Shown: in pieces, positions 19,439-27,936 of the stretch
Layout: each line of letters opens with the position of its first letter
Position numbering within the stretch: the first letter of the stretch is position 1
Assembly: GCA_963676355.1 (NCBI GenBank)
Contig: OY781093.1
Span: 1,860,001 to 1,924,000, forward strand
Direction of reading: 5' to 3'
From: JAGLOK01 sp963676355
GTDB taxonomy: Bacteria > Bacillota > Clostridia > Christensenellales > UMGS416
Length of the DNA stretch: 64,000 bases
Program-made: the position numbers and the translations under genes
Notes under the pieces: model-generated
Databases searched by the model: none
Told to the model about the DNA's origin: nothing
The model's input: only the letters and a program-made list of their open reading frames with translations

Positions 19439-20563
19439 ATGGCAAATTCATTTTTAACTATGAAAAACATTGCGAGGGAAGCGCTTCCGGTGCTTGCAAA
19501 CAACCTCGTTTTCCCTAACCTTATTCATCAGGACTATTCAACTGAGTTTGTTGGTAAAGGTGAAACAATCCAGATTGAAAAGCCTCCTGTTTATAAGGCA
19601 AACGACTTTGAAACAGAAATTTCAATTCAAGACACAAACATGGCAACTGTGGAAGTTACTATGGATAAATTAGCTGACGTTTCTGTTGAAATTTCATCTA
19701 AAGATCTTAGTCTTTCTGTGCCGGATTTCGTTGACAAAGTGTCAGGACCGATGTCTGTGGCGCTTGCTGAAAAAATCAACGCTGAAGGCTTGCAGCTTGT
19801 AAAAGACATCCCGTATTTTTCGGGCATTGCAGGCACAACTCCTTCAGAGCTTTCTGATTTTTCTGCAATCCGCAAAGGCTTAAACCAGAATAAGGCTCCA
19901 TCATCTGACCGTTCAGCAGTGTGGGATGTGGATGCGGACACAAATTTTACTGAAATTAATAACCTAATCCGTTTGAATGAAAGCGGCGAAGCCAAAGCAT
20001 TGCGTGAAGGTGAGATAGGCAAAATATATGGTCTATCAAACTACTACTCGCAGGATGTATACACTCATGTGGCAGGCGGCGCAACAAACGCAACAGCTCC
20101 TGCAGTAAATGGTGATGTGGCAGGCGGGGCAACCACAATGGCTATCAGCGCATCCGATATGTCAGGAACTCTTAAAAAGGGTGACCTCATGACTATCGCT
20201 GACGCAAAATACGTTGTAGCCGCTGACACTGCAGAAGCATCAAGCAACGCAATCGCATCGGTTAGTTTCTATCCTGCAGCACCTGAGGGTGGCATCGCAA
20301 ATGGCGCAGAAATCGTGTTTGCAGAAAGCTCTGCCGCAGGTTCTGTGCGCAACGTGGGCTTCCACAAAAACGCTTTCTGTTTTGTAACTCGCGCACTTGC
20401 TTTGCCCAGTGACGCTGATGGCTATGTAACAAGCTATAACGGCATTACACTTCGTGTGGTGCGCTCCTATGACATCAAATCCAAGAAGGAAATCATGTCT
20501 ATGGACGTGCTGTACGGATTTAAGACTATTTATCCAGAATTGGCGCACGTAAGACTCGGCTAA
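19439..20563 (+). CDS. phage major coat protein (P22 coat-like)
   Basis: Predicted major capsid protein of 374 residues resembling the P22 coat protein family found in many Clostridia phages. The N-terminus MANSFLTMKNIAREALPVLA and the block GKGETIQIEKPP are characteristic. An Ala/Gly-rich inserted domain lies about 215-300. AAGGAG lies about eight bases before the ATG. The frame is fully open and of normal length, so the coat gene has not decayed although packaging genes are missing. Confidence 0.88.
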   Translation: MANSFLTMKNIAREALPVLANNLVFPNLIHQDYSTEFVGKGETIQIEKPPVYKANDFETEISIQDTNMATVEVTMDKLADVSVEISSKDLSLSVPDFVDKVSGPMSVALAEKINAEGLQLVKDIPYFSGIAGTTPSELSDFSAIRKGLNQNKAPSSDRSAVWDVDADTNFTEINNLIRLNESGEAKALREGEIGKIYGLSNYYSQDVYTHVAGGATNATAPAVNGDVAGGATTMAISASDMSGTLKKGDLMTIADAKYVVAADTAEASSNAIASVSFYPAAPEGGIANGAEIVFAESSAAGSVRNVGFHKNAFCFVTRALALPSDADGYVTSYNGITLRVVRSYDIKSKKEIMSMDVLYGFKTIYPELAHVRLG

Positions 20564-21000
20564 GCTCCGCTTAACATTTCGTCTTCGAAGTTTACACTTC
20601 TCGACGAGGGTTTTACGATTTGAAAAAATCTCGTTACACTCGTGCATTTTCCAAATCGCGCTTTTTGCGTAGTTTAAAGAAAGTGCGACTTAAATCTTCG
20701 GCGCATGTCCGAAGATTTTGCTAGAGTGTACAACTATAAGCCGTGCTCCTAGGAGTGCGGCTTACTTTTATCACAGAGTACAAGCACTTAACGTATTACT
20801 CCTATTTACCCATATTACCCTTTTTCTCTTCCTTCATATTTACGGAGGGTGCTTGTGCTTTGTGATAGAGGCTAGCGTTTTACATTATGTGATTATAAAT
20901 GAACTTTTGGTTAACATTAAACAGATAATTGCAATATTATACAATATCATGTTATATTATTGTTGTAATATTATATAATACTATCATAAAGGAAGCGTCT
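20564..21000 (+). other. intergenic region with two strong hairpins
   Basis: After the coat gene come a perfect stem AATCTTCGG/CCGAAGATT (20693-20717) and a 12-bp stem with two wobbles (20738-20763) followed by a T-rich run, the likely terminator of the head genes. The last 100 bases become very AT-rich and carry the promoter of the inserted three-gene cassette. No gene is supported here. Confidence 0.65.
20929..20957 (+). promoter_or_regulatory. promoter of the three-gene cargo cassette
   Basis: TTGCAA, 17-base spacer, TTATAT, lying in repeated AATATTATA-type sequence that could also be an operator. It is about 45 bases before the first gene, so the cassette likely has its own transcription, as expected of prophage cargo. 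Confidence 0.5.
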
Positions 21001-21714
21001 ATGAGGTTTACTAATACAGAAATTAATGTTTTCTATAATAATATAGAAAATATGAGAAGGAAATCTATAGAAATTGAAGATATGCTTGCTAGAGATTTTG
21101 TTACACCATTTACTATAGTACCTGTTCCAGATGAAGCGCCACCTGAAATTCCTAGACTAGTAGGAAAAACAAAAGAAGGTCATACTGAAATACAAATATC
21201 AAAAATAGCAACAAAACTTATAATAAGATATGATAATGATTATTCGGTAGACTGGAAAAAGTGTGAAAATTATGCAACTGATAAAATAAATTTGGTTTAT
21301 AATGTTTTAGATCCTTTTGTAAATTATGACTATAAGTTTGTTGGAATAATTAATAATATTATGATACAAGAAGAAAATCCTAAAAAATTTATAGCAGAGA
21401 AGTTTATAAAAACAGATGATATTGAAAGAATTGAAGAGTTAAATACTAGAGTAGCATTTATAAAGGATAAGAAATTTTATACAAATCTACAGATTTCATC
21501 AATAAAGGCTGATATTGGAGATAAGTCAAAAAATCAAAGTAAACTTATTGAAGCGATAAATTTCAACTTAGATGTAAATGATAGATTTAGATCAAATTTT
21601 ATAAAAGACTATAAATCTAGCAAAGATATAGCTTTAGAAGCATTATCTATATCAACTGGGATTATTAGTAGCAAAATCGAGGAAATACTTGAGAGCGGGG
21701 TAATTAAATTATGA
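21001..21714 (+). CDS. cargo gene 1, TIGR04255-like protein
   Basis: Protein of 237 residues, soluble, with no signal or membrane segment. The block PFTIVPVPDEAPPEIPRLVG near residues 33-55 and the following alternating beta strands resemble the sporadically distributed TIGR04255 family, whose function is not known. AAAGGAAG lies five bases before the ATG. The gene is visibly more AT-rich than the phage genes around it and is followed by two genes with ATGA overlaps, so the three are one translationally coupled unit. The family assignment is tentative. Confidence 0.6.
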   Translation: MRFTNTEINVFYNNIENMRRKSIEIEDMLARDFVTPFTIVPVPDEAPPEIPRLVGKTKEGHTEIQISKIATKLIIRYDNDYSVDWKKCENYATDKINLVYNVLDPFVNYDYKFVGIINNIMIQEENPKKFIAEKFIKTDDIERIEELNTRVAFIKDKKFYTNLQISSIKADIGDKSKNQSKLIEAINFNLDVNDRFRSNFIKDYKSSKDIALEALSISTGIISSKIEEILESGVIKL

Positions 21715-22031
21715 GTACTTTGACATGTGAAGCTCCTTGTGGAATGCAAAATACCTTAACGCACGTCGCTTTAAATTTAATTAGCATTACTGCTCAATAT
21801 AGTTTGTTTCATAATTATAGTAATACAATTACACCAAAGTTTGATGAGGTAGGAAGCATGACTAAAAGTGATGAAAAAATTCTTACTTTTACAAAGATAA
21901 ATTATAGAAATGAAGCTCTTAGCCTTTTTGAAAATTCAAGAGAGTTTACACCAGATGAAAGAGCTGCTTATAAAGAAGGTATATACAAAACTTTCAAGAA
22001 AACTGGAAGGAATATACTTGACCTATTATGA
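21711..22031 (+). CDS. cargo gene 2, small unknown protein
   Basis: Protein of 106 residues that overlaps the preceding stop codon by four bases (ATGA). The first 30 residues contain two Cys (CEAPCG) and are mildly hydrophobic; the rest is helical and charged. I recognise no family. Its constant coupling to genes 1 and 3 suggests it is a small subunit, adaptor or regulator of the same complex. Confidence 0.65.
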   Translation: MSTLTCEAPCGMQNTLTHVALNLISITAQYSLFHNYSNTITPKFDEVGSMTKSDEKILTFTKINYRNEALSLFENSREFTPDERAAYKEGIYKTFKKTGRNILDLL

Positions 22032-22615
22032 TTCAAGGATTTATAAACTTTGTTGAACAATTATTTCCTATTTATGATAAAAAAATAGCTGATGATGCAC
22101 GAGAAGCGATAAGTCAGTTTTCTAGAGATGGGCATCAAAATTGTTGTTATATGCCATCAAATAGTTTTAGCCCAGTGCAGGGAGATATCATAGATAAATT
22201 ACCTTTCGTTAGCTATGATGAAAATGGAGAAGAAATTTATAGTTTAAGGCCTGCAATGCTGCTATCTAATTCGTGTGAGATTGATAATAAAGATTTTATC
22301 TTAGCAGCTCCAGTATTAGATATTGGTGATTTCCCTGATAGCTTAACAGGGAATTTGGTTAGTAATAAAAACTATCATATGTTATATATGCCTGGCGCAG
22401 ATATGAATAGTAAAGTTGTAGATTTAAGTTTAGCGAATTCATTTAATTCCAAAAGTATAAAGAGTTTAATTGATAGTCAAAAAATTAATGTTATTAAAAC
22501 CTTAAATCAATTAGGTTACTATATATTTCTTTGCAAAATTGCGACTTTTTTAGCAAGAAGAGAAGATCCAGATATTATGCAAGTAAGAAAACAAGGTTTG
22601 GAAAATCCTATTTAG
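22028..22615 (+). CDS. cargo gene 3, possible SH3-barrel (MazF-like fold) protein
   Basis: Protein of 195 residues, overlapping gene 2 by four bases. The central stretch from PVQGDIIDKLPF through LRPAMLLSNSCEIDN to FILAAPVLD has the layout of an SH3-like beta barrel as in MazF/PemK-type proteins, where a conserved R-P-x-x-L-S segment forms a strand; this is a fold guess, not a family match. The C-terminus is helical (LNQLGYYIFLCKIATFLARR). No catalytic set is obvious. Together with genes 1 and 2 it forms a candidate accessory or defence module carried in the phage operon. Confidence 0.6.
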   Translation: MIQGFINFVEQLFPIYDKKIADDAREAISQFSRDGHQNCCYMPSNSFSPVQGDIIDKLPFVSYDENGEEIYSLRPAMLLSNSCEIDNKDFILAAPVLDIGDFPDSLTGNLVSNKNYHMLYMPGADMNSKVVDLSLANSFNSKSIKSLIDSQKINVIKTLNQLGYYIFLCKIATFLARREDPDIMQVRKQGLENPI

Positions 22616-22633
22616 TAGTTTATTGGATATTTA

Positions 22634-22675
22634 TTCGCCGACAGGCGAAACGGGGTGCAGGGGCGCTAGCCCCTG
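22634..22675 (+). terminator. GC-rich double hairpin after the cargo cassette
   Basis: TTCGCC/GGCGAA (loop 4) is followed by CAGGGGC/GCCCCTG (loop 4), enclosed by GGGT and ACCC arms. There is no T run, so it is either a processed transcript end or a structured relic at the cassette edge. Confidence 0.5.
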
Positions 22676-22757
22676 AAGAAACCCAGTCGCTAGGCAGTTA
22701 AATAAAAAGACACAGCTAGACGACGCTCGGGGGGCTCACCTCGAATAAAAACAATAA

Positions 22758-22790
22758 ACCACAGCTTCGCAAATGCGGAGCTTTTTTATA
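22758..22790 (+). repeat. duplicated terminator, copy 1
   Basis: ACCACAGCTTCGC, 4 bases, GCGGAGCTTTTTTATA: a terminator hairpin whose sequence is repeated almost exactly 1.8 kb downstream. The two copies bracket the pair of membrane protein genes. Confidence 0.8.
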
Positions 22791-22868
22791 AAGACAACGT
22801 CTGTTTTTCTTGTCCACCTCATAACATATATGGTAATATGTGAAGGATAATGAAAAAAGAGGTGCATA

Positions 22869-23687
22869 ATGAAAGAATATGTTTTTAAGAATGATAAGCT
22901 GCTTATGATATATGCGGCAATAATTGCTTTTCTATTCGGTTTTAATAGCTTTAGTAAAAAACTTACGGAGAATTTTTCATTATATTTAACAATATTGACT
23001 TTGATGGGTGTTATTTTTGTTATAGCACTATTCATATTCACCAGAGTTACTTACCGAGTTAGCGAAGAAGGAATAGGAAAAAGAGGGCAAAAAAAGCTTT
23101 ATCCATGGGATAGCTTAAAGCAGGTAGTCATCGGTAAATGGTTTATAGACATTAAAACTAATTATGGTGATAATTTTCAAATAATTAGCCCGACTGATGG
23201 TGAGGATGTTTTTGAACAGTTAAAGGGTGATGTTTTTGACAACTGTAATCCCGAAATTATTTCATATGATGATGAAGCTAATCCCATAAACCTTGGACTC
23301 AAAGGAAGCATCATTTTTTTCTATATAGAAATTATTTGGCTAGTCATTTACTCTGCTATAGCAGATATAATTTATGCTTTATTAATTGGACTGTTGATTA
23401 ATAATTTATGGGTAGGATTATCAATATATATTATTAAGTTGATTTTGGGAATCCTTCTTATAATATTTATACCACTAAAAAAACGTGCATCCATTATGAT
23501 GACAAAAATCTTTCTCGCTATAAATATGCTATTTTATTGTATTGTTGCTGTGAGTTCGATGAGTTATCAGCAATATATAGAATCTGCAGTTATTTTAATT
23601 TCATTAGTGGCATATATACCAAATATACTGGTTTTTTATAGATATCTAAATGTATCCAAAAGAGTTAAGAACTATTTCGTGAAATAG
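22869..23687 (+). CDS. membrane protein with PH-like domain, paralogue 1
   Basis: Protein of 272 residues: two N-terminal membrane helices (about 15-33 and 40-60), a soluble beta-rich domain resembling bacterial PH domains (about 62-125, LYPWDSLKQVVIGKWFIDI), then four further membrane helices and the tail SKRVKNYFVK. The next gene and a gene 28 kb downstream in the toxin array share this plan and the R-V-K ending. Such membrane proteins often act as immunity factors, so this may be an orphan immunity gene placed in the phage operon. GAGGTG precedes the ATG. Confidence 0.65.
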   Translation: MKEYVFKNDKLLMIYAAIIAFLFGFNSFSKKLTENFSLYLTILTLMGVIFVIALFIFTRVTYRVSEEGIGKRGQKKLYPWDSLKQVVIGKWFIDIKTNYGDNFQIISPTDGEDVFEQLKGDVFDNCNPEIISYDDEANPINLGLKGSIIFFYIEIIWLVIYSAIADIIYALLIGLLINNLWVGLSIYIIKLILGILLIIFIPLKKRASIMMTKIFLAINMLFYCIVAVSSMSYQQYIESAVILISLVAYIPNILVFYRYLNVSKRVKNYFVK

Positions 23688-23693
23688 AGGTGG

Positions 23694-24572
23694 ATGATGA
23701 AGAAGTATATCAATAAGAGCAATCAAAAGATAGTTTTGTATGCATGGGGGATTTTTGCATCTTTTTTTATCGCTATAATAGCAAGTGTTTATAACATGAT
23801 TAATGCTTCACAGTTTAGTGTTATTTCAATATTTAATGTGGCTATAATACAATTGATATTATTGCTTGTAATAATATCGAACAGCAAGGAAAGATATACC
23901 TTCTACGAAGATGGAATGCTAGTAAAAAGAATTTCAAGCAAAGAAGTGTATTGGGAAAAATTATCAGAAGTTTTTATAAGTGATTGGTATATCAAGATAG
24001 TTGATAAAAAATATAATACATTAAAAATTCTCAAAAAAGTGTCACAAGAAGCTGTGTTTGAGAACATTAAAAAAGAGATAATGTCAAATGACGGTCCATT
24101 TAAGATAGTTAAAGTAAGTTCAGAAGATAGTGAGAATGGGAAAACCGAGGGAGGATTGAGAGTACTCTTTATATACATTGCATCGAGTGTTTTATTTGGA
24201 ATTGTAGGCTTTTTTTCTACTGTTGTGAATCTGTTTTCTAATTTTCAAGTAGACGTTAGCTTTTTCATAAATATAGCAATTATAATTGTTTCGGTTTTTG
24301 TTGCAGTTTTAAGTATAAAAGTTTTACTTAACATTGGCAAAAGAAAAGCAGATATAATTCCGGAAATTAAAAAATACTTGAAGTTTCAATTAGCATTTCT
24401 ATCCTTAATGAATTTAGGCAGATTCTTTACGAATTATACAGCTTCTAGTTTACCAATTATAATCCAATTGATAAATTTACTAGATTCATTAACTTATGGA
24501 ATATTGCTAATAGCTATAACTTTTGAATATCTAAATACGTCTGAAAGAGTTAAACACTATTTCGTAAAATAA
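23694..24572 (+). CDS. membrane protein with PH-like domain, paralogue 2
   Basis: Paralogue of the preceding gene, six bases downstream, 292 residues. It has the same order: two membrane helices, a PH-like domain (about 65-130, VYWEKLSEVFISDWYIKI), further helices and the ending SERVKHYFVK. GAGGTGG lies directly before the ATG; an ATG one codon later is equally possible and better spaced. The pair arose by tandem duplication and was then kept as two diverged copies, as is seen when immunity genes track variant toxins. Confidence 0.65.
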   Translation: MMKKYINKSNQKIVLYAWGIFASFFIAIIASVYNMINASQFSVISIFNVAIIQLILLLVIISNSKERYTFYEDGMLVKRISSKEVYWEKLSEVFISDWYIKIVDKKYNTLKILKKVSQEAVFENIKKEIMSNDGPFKIVKVSSEDSENGKTEGGLRVLFIYIASSVLFGIVGFFSTVVNLFSNFQVDVSFFINIAIIIVSVFVAVLSIKVLLNIGKRKADIIPEIKKYLKFQLAFLSLMNLGRFFTNYTASSLPIIIQLINLLDSLTYGILLIAITFEYLNTSERVKHYFVK

Positions 24573-24589
24573 TATAACACAGATTAATA

Positions 24590-24623
24590 ACCACAGCTTC
24601 GCACCCGCGGAGCTTTTTTTATA
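24590..24623 (+). repeat. duplicated terminator, copy 2
   Basis: Second copy of the ACCACAGCTTCGC...GCGGAGCTTTTTTTATA hairpin. Its presence on both sides of the membrane pair suggests that the pair was inserted by recombination at, or together with, a copy of this terminator. Confidence 0.8.
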
Positions 24624-24648
24624 CCAAAAAATGAAAGAAGGTACACTC

Positions 24649-24807
24649 ATGCCAAAATGCAAATACTGCAAAGAAACATTCTCTCCGAAGATAGTCGCGC
24701 TCCACGAAGAGCGATGCAAGGAGAACCCGAAAAATAAACCAAAGCCAAAAAGAAAACCAACAGCGAAAAAACAAGCTGCAAAGAAATCAACAACAAAGAA
24801 ACAGTGA
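24649..24807 (+). CDS. small zinc-finger-like protein
   Basis: Basic protein of 52 residues. The first 24 residues hold CKYC, then HEERC, a C-x2-C-x12-H-x4-C arrangement consistent with a single zinc finger. The remaining half is a Lys/Pro tail (KPKPKRKPTAKK) that could bind nucleic acid or DNA in a capsid. GAAGG lies seven bases before the chosen ATG; an in-frame ATG six codons earlier has no site. It precedes the connector genes by eight bases, so it belongs to the phage operon. Confidence 0.7.
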   Translation: MPKCKYCKETFSPKIVALHEERCKENPKNKPKPKRKPTAKKQAAKKSTTKKQ

Positions 24808-24815
24808 GGTGAGCT

Positions 24816-25295
24816 ATGCCTTTTACTTTAAACACAAACACTTATATAACACTAGAAGATGCTAACACGTATATCAGTGAAAATCTTCTGTCAGCCGACA
24901 GCCAGCGAGTAAAGTGGGAGTCGTTGAATGAAGATGATCGAAAAGCGTGCTTGATGCAGGCGGCACAAGAGATAGAGTCGCTAAAGTTTGTTGGCATAAA
25001 GCAAGCGGCCGACCAAAAGATGGCGTTTCCCCGCAAGTATATCTTACATGAGGATGATGAAGTGCCGGAGGCTATAAAACATGCGCAGGTGCTTGAAGCA
25101 CTGGAGCTTATAAGCCCAACAAGCGACACGGCGATGGCACAAGCCTATGCCGGAAATGTGCGCAGCTATTCATTGGGATCTGTGAGCGAGAACTTAAAGA
25201 CGGCGGATGTTTACGGCGTGAAAGCAGTGATAAAAAGCGTGCGAGCACAAAGGCTTATCGCCCCATATTTAGGAGGCGGTTATCGTGTCAGGTAG
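24816..25295 (+). CDS. phage head-tail connector (DnaT-like/gp6-like)
   Basis: Protein of 159 residues of the type annotated as DnaT-like or gp6-like head-tail connector in siphophages. Diagnostic parts are the N-terminal YITLEDANTYI, the QAAQEIESLKFVG helix, AFPRKY and the C-terminal YLGGGYRVR. It would sit below the portal and join the head to the tail. It overlaps the next gene by 11 bases. The normal partner, a portal protein, is not encoded in this window. Confidence 0.8.
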   Translation: MPFTLNTNTYITLEDANTYISENLLSADSQRVKWESLNEDDRKACLMQAAQEIESLKFVGIKQAADQKMAFPRKYILHEDDEVPEAIKHAQVLEALELISPTSDTAMAQAYAGNVRSYSLGSVSENLKTADVYGVKAVIKSVRAQRLIAPYLGGGYRVR

Positions 25296-25602
25296 ACTAA
25301 ATAGATATTTTCATCAAAAAGCAAGCTGGCGTAAGTCGGCATCAACTTTTGATGATTATGGAAACCCGGAGAGGGAGGCGCCGATTACTATCCCGTGCCG
25401 TATAGAAAAGCGCATTACAACTACCAAAAACAACTTGGGACGTGAGCAGACAAGCACGATGATTTGCTACATTGAACCGCAGGAAGGCATAGAAAATGCT
25501 GAGGATTTAATGGACGGCACGATAAATGGTCTGGACATTATATCAGCAAAGGAAATGATTGATGCGCAAGGCACGATAATCGGATATGAGGTGTCGCTGT
25601 GA
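25285..25602 (+). CDS. phage head closure / minor capsid protein
   Basis: Protein of 105 residues in the position of a head closure (stopper) protein. It is mainly beta (WRKSASTFDDYGNPEREAP at the N-terminus, then the IPCRIEKR strand). The start is GTG, eight bases after GGAGG inside the preceding gene. Adjacent genes overlap on both sides, a compact arrangement typical of phage connector genes. Confidence 0.7.
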   Translation: MSGRLNRYFHQKASWRKSASTFDDYGNPEREAPITIPCRIEKRITTTKNNLGREQTSTMICYIEPQEGIENAEDLMDGTINGLDIISAKEMIDAQGTIIGYEVSL

Positions 25603-25907
25603 TAGAGTTTGACGCAAATAAGATTAAATCAAATGCCAGCGCAGCAGTAAAGTCTGCTCTTTATGCGGCAGGCGAAAAAGTTATGAGCGAGTCGCAAAAG
25701 AAAGTGCCCAAAGCTACGGGTAAGCTGGCAGGAAGTGCATATATAAGTGTGGCAGACGACAACAAGCCAGCGTGCGAAGTGGGATATACGGCAGGCTATG
25801 CTGCAAAGGCTCATAGCAAGGTGGACTTTTTGAATAGTGTATTTCAGGCTACAAAAGACGAGTGTGCAAGAATAATAGAGCGCACAGTTGGGGAGGCGTT
25901 AAAATGA
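25599..25907 (+). CDS. phage minor capsid protein (HK97 gp10-like)
   Basis: Protein of 102 residues resembling the minor capsid/gp10-like tail completion family: helical N-terminus (AAVKSALYAAGEKVMSESQK), then KVPKATGKLAGSAY, then the YTAGYAAKAHSK segment. GTG start with GAGGTG upstream. It overlaps both neighbours by four bases. Confidence 0.75.
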   Translation: MIEFDANKIKSNASAAVKSALYAAGEKVMSESQKKVPKATGKLAGSAYISVADDNKPACEVGYTAGYAAKAHSKVDFLNSVFQATKDECARIIERTVGEALK

Positions 25908-26332
25908 GCATTGCAAAAGATATTGCACAGATTTTACATGATGACAGTGTTGGAGAGCTGGGCGTAAGTCTATTCATATCACAGATGCCGGAAGATCCCG
26001 ACAATGCAATCGCCGTCTATGAGATGAGCGGAAGTGCATATGACGCGGTAAGCGGCTTGAGCAGCGCGGTGGTTTCAGTAAAAGCGAGAGATAACTCGTA
26101 TGAAGAGGCATACAGCTTGATATCGCATGCAAACGAAGTGCTTTCTGCAATAGGCGATGAGAAGTACTCTTCCACATGCGCAGGTGTGGGATTTGATCAT
26201 GATAATGACAGTGAAGATGATGTAATCTATTTGCGGGTTGCGCCAAACAGCGAGCCATATCCCGCAGGCCGTGACTCAAAAGAACGTGTGGAGTTTGCAC
26301 AAAGTTTTTCTGTCACATTCTGTAGACTGTAG
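25904..26332 (+). CDS. phage tail terminator / minor capsid protein
   Basis: Protein of 142 residues in the slot of the tail terminator that caps the tail tube below the connector. The sequence QMPEDPDNAIAVYEMSG followed by AYSLISHANEVLSAIG matches the pattern of phage tail terminators (minor capsid protein from bacteriophage). GGGGAGG lies seven bases before the ATG, so the start is firm even though the frame is open further upstream. It is followed by the tail tube gene 23 bases later. Confidence 0.72.
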   Translation: MSIAKDIAQILHDDSVGELGVSLFISQMPEDPDNAIAVYEMSGSAYDAVSGLSSAVVSVKARDNSYEEAYSLISHANEVLSAIGDEKYSSTCAGVGFDHDNDSEDDVIYLRVAPNSEPYPAGRDSKERVEFAQSFSVTFCRL

Positions 26333-26355
26333 AGTTTATGTAAGGAGATAATTAT

Positions 26356-26961
26356 ATGGAAAATATGGAAAGACAAAGCGTAAAAATTGGCGTTGACAGA
26401 TTCTTTTTCGCGCCGCTTATAAAAGACGATGATACAGGAGTCGAATATGAATCCTCTGTTTATCTGCCCGGTGTTAATGTGGTGGTTTTATATCCCAACT
26501 CTGACATCAGAGCCTTTTACGCTGATGATGGCGTGTATGAAACATACGTTTTGGAAGGCGAGCGTGAGATGCAGGTGTCCTTTGCCGGGCTTTCAAACGA
26601 AGTGACAGCAAAACTTACCGGTGCTTCATATAAAAACGGCTTGCTTAAAGACAAAAGGGGAGACAATCCTCCTTATGTGGCGGTGGGCTTTCGCACGCAG
26701 AAATCAAATGGTGAATATAAATATATCTGGGTATATAAAGGGCGATTTGTGAAATCAAAGTTTACAAGCAATACTAAGTCTAGCGCGATTTCGCCACAGC
26801 CTGATGTATATACATTTAAGGCAGTGTCAAGAGTTAATGACAATGCATGGCGACAACAGCTGGACTCGGATGATTTGAGCGTGACCCTTACAAACGAGGA
26901 GCTAAACAACGAAAACACAGGATGGTTTTCAACTCCGGACTTTACACTAAGTGTAGATTAA
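26356..26961 (+). CDS. phage major tail tube protein
   Basis: Protein of 201 residues, beta-rich, resembling siphophage tail tube proteins of Clostridia: KIGVDRFFFAPLIKDD at the N-terminus, then EREMQVSFAGLSNE and the block VAVGFRTQKSNGEYKYIWVYKGRF. It would polymerise into the non-contractile tube. AAGGAG precedes the ATG. The gene is complete. No sheath gene follows, which supports a siphophage rather than a contractile tail. Confidence 0.8.
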   Translation: MENMERQSVKIGVDRFFFAPLIKDDDTGVEYESSVYLPGVNVVVLYPNSDIRAFYADDGVYETYVLEGEREMQVSFAGLSNEVTAKLTGASYKNGLLKDKRGDNPPYVAVGFRTQKSNGEYKYIWVYKGRFVKSKFTSNTKSSAISPQPDVYTFKAVSRVNDNAWRQQLDSDDLSVTLTNEELNNENTGWFSTPDFTLSVD

Positions 26962-27063
26962 TCTGCGTTGGTTCATATTATAATTGGCTCTGTTTTAATA
27001 TAAACAGATTGCGAGTTTTATTTGCATGTGATAGCATTAAAGCATAAGAACATGGAGCTTTGA

Positions 27064-27858
27064 ATGAAAAAAGTCTTTTTGACAACAATAATACTATTAT
27101 TGTGTGCTGTGCCTATAGCTTTTGCCCAAGGCATAAACTATGAAGTGCCCGAATATGGCTTTAGCATAACAATGCCTGAACAATGGCACACCATAACAAG
27201 AAACACAAGTGAAGGTGATGAAGCCTTTTCATATGTGAGCCTTGAATATGACAGCATGATGGCTTTTATGGAAAGATATTTGTATGTAATATATTCTGTT
27301 AAAGAAGACAGAAAATCAGATATATCAATTTCTGTGGAAGAGGACAAAGCTTTTGAAAAGATTCATAACTTTAGCTTGCTTAGTGAAAAAAAGCTGGATG
27401 AGCTCGGAGAAATTTTAACGGACAATCAGGCAATAAATCGTGCTGATGAGTTTAGCGAAACGGCAGGAAGCGATATATCCGATTTTAAGGAACCAATATT
27501 CTATGGCTATGAGATTGTTAAAAGCGGCGGATTGACATTTATTGCGGTGGATTTGAGTCAGCAGGTAAACGGCGATCGAGCATTTTCCAAACAGTATAAT
27601 ACAGTAGTCAATGGATATCGCATAAAACTAGTTATAAATAACTATGCCGGACGAATCGAAGCAAATGATATGGTGGATTTTGAACGTGCGGTTAACTCGT
27701 TAGAGTTTGATGAAATAAAGCCTAAACCCTCGTTTTCCATTAGAGAACTAATGGAGACTCAAGGCAGCATGGCATCGTGGCTTTTGATGGCGGCAGGAAT
27801 AACACTATTAACATATTCAATGCTTAAGATGAAGTTCAAAAAGAAAAAGAAGAAATAG
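27064..27858 (+). CDS. secreted membrane-anchored protein inserted in tail genes
   Basis: Protein of 264 residues with a clean signal peptide (MKKVFLTTIILLLCAVPIAFAQ), an extracellular domain that starts INYEVPEYGFSITMPEQW, a pattern of PsbP/DUF-type surface domains, and a C-terminal membrane helix near 236-255 followed by KKKKKK. It has its own terminator and interrupts the order tail tube-chaperone, so it is cargo rather than a tail component. It might alter the lysogen surface, for example against superinfection; that is inference. Confidence 0.7.
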   Translation: MKKVFLTTIILLLCAVPIAFAQGINYEVPEYGFSITMPEQWHTITRNTSEGDEAFSYVSLEYDSMMAFMERYLYVIYSVKEDRKSDISISVEEDKAFEKIHNFSLLSEKKLDELGEILTDNQAINRADEFSETAGSDISDFKEPIFYGYEIVKSGGLTFIAVDLSQQVNGDRAFSKQYNTVVNGYRIKLVINNYAGRIEANDMVDFERAVNSLEFDEIKPKPSFSIRELMETQGSMASWLLMAAGITLLTYSMLKMKFKKKKKK

Positions 27859-27881
27859 ACGAATTTTAGCTAAATAGGATA

Positions 27882-27909
27882 AAAGCCTTTTTGAAAGGCT
27901 TTTTTTAAT
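27882..27909 (+). terminator. terminator after the inserted surface gene
   Basis: Perfect 9-bp stem AAAGCCTTT/AAAGGCTTT with a 3-base loop and a run of T. It means the downstream tail genes need read-through or a separate promoter. Confidence 0.88.
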
Positions 27910-27936
27910 GCGCGAAATTTGAAGGAGCAATAACTA

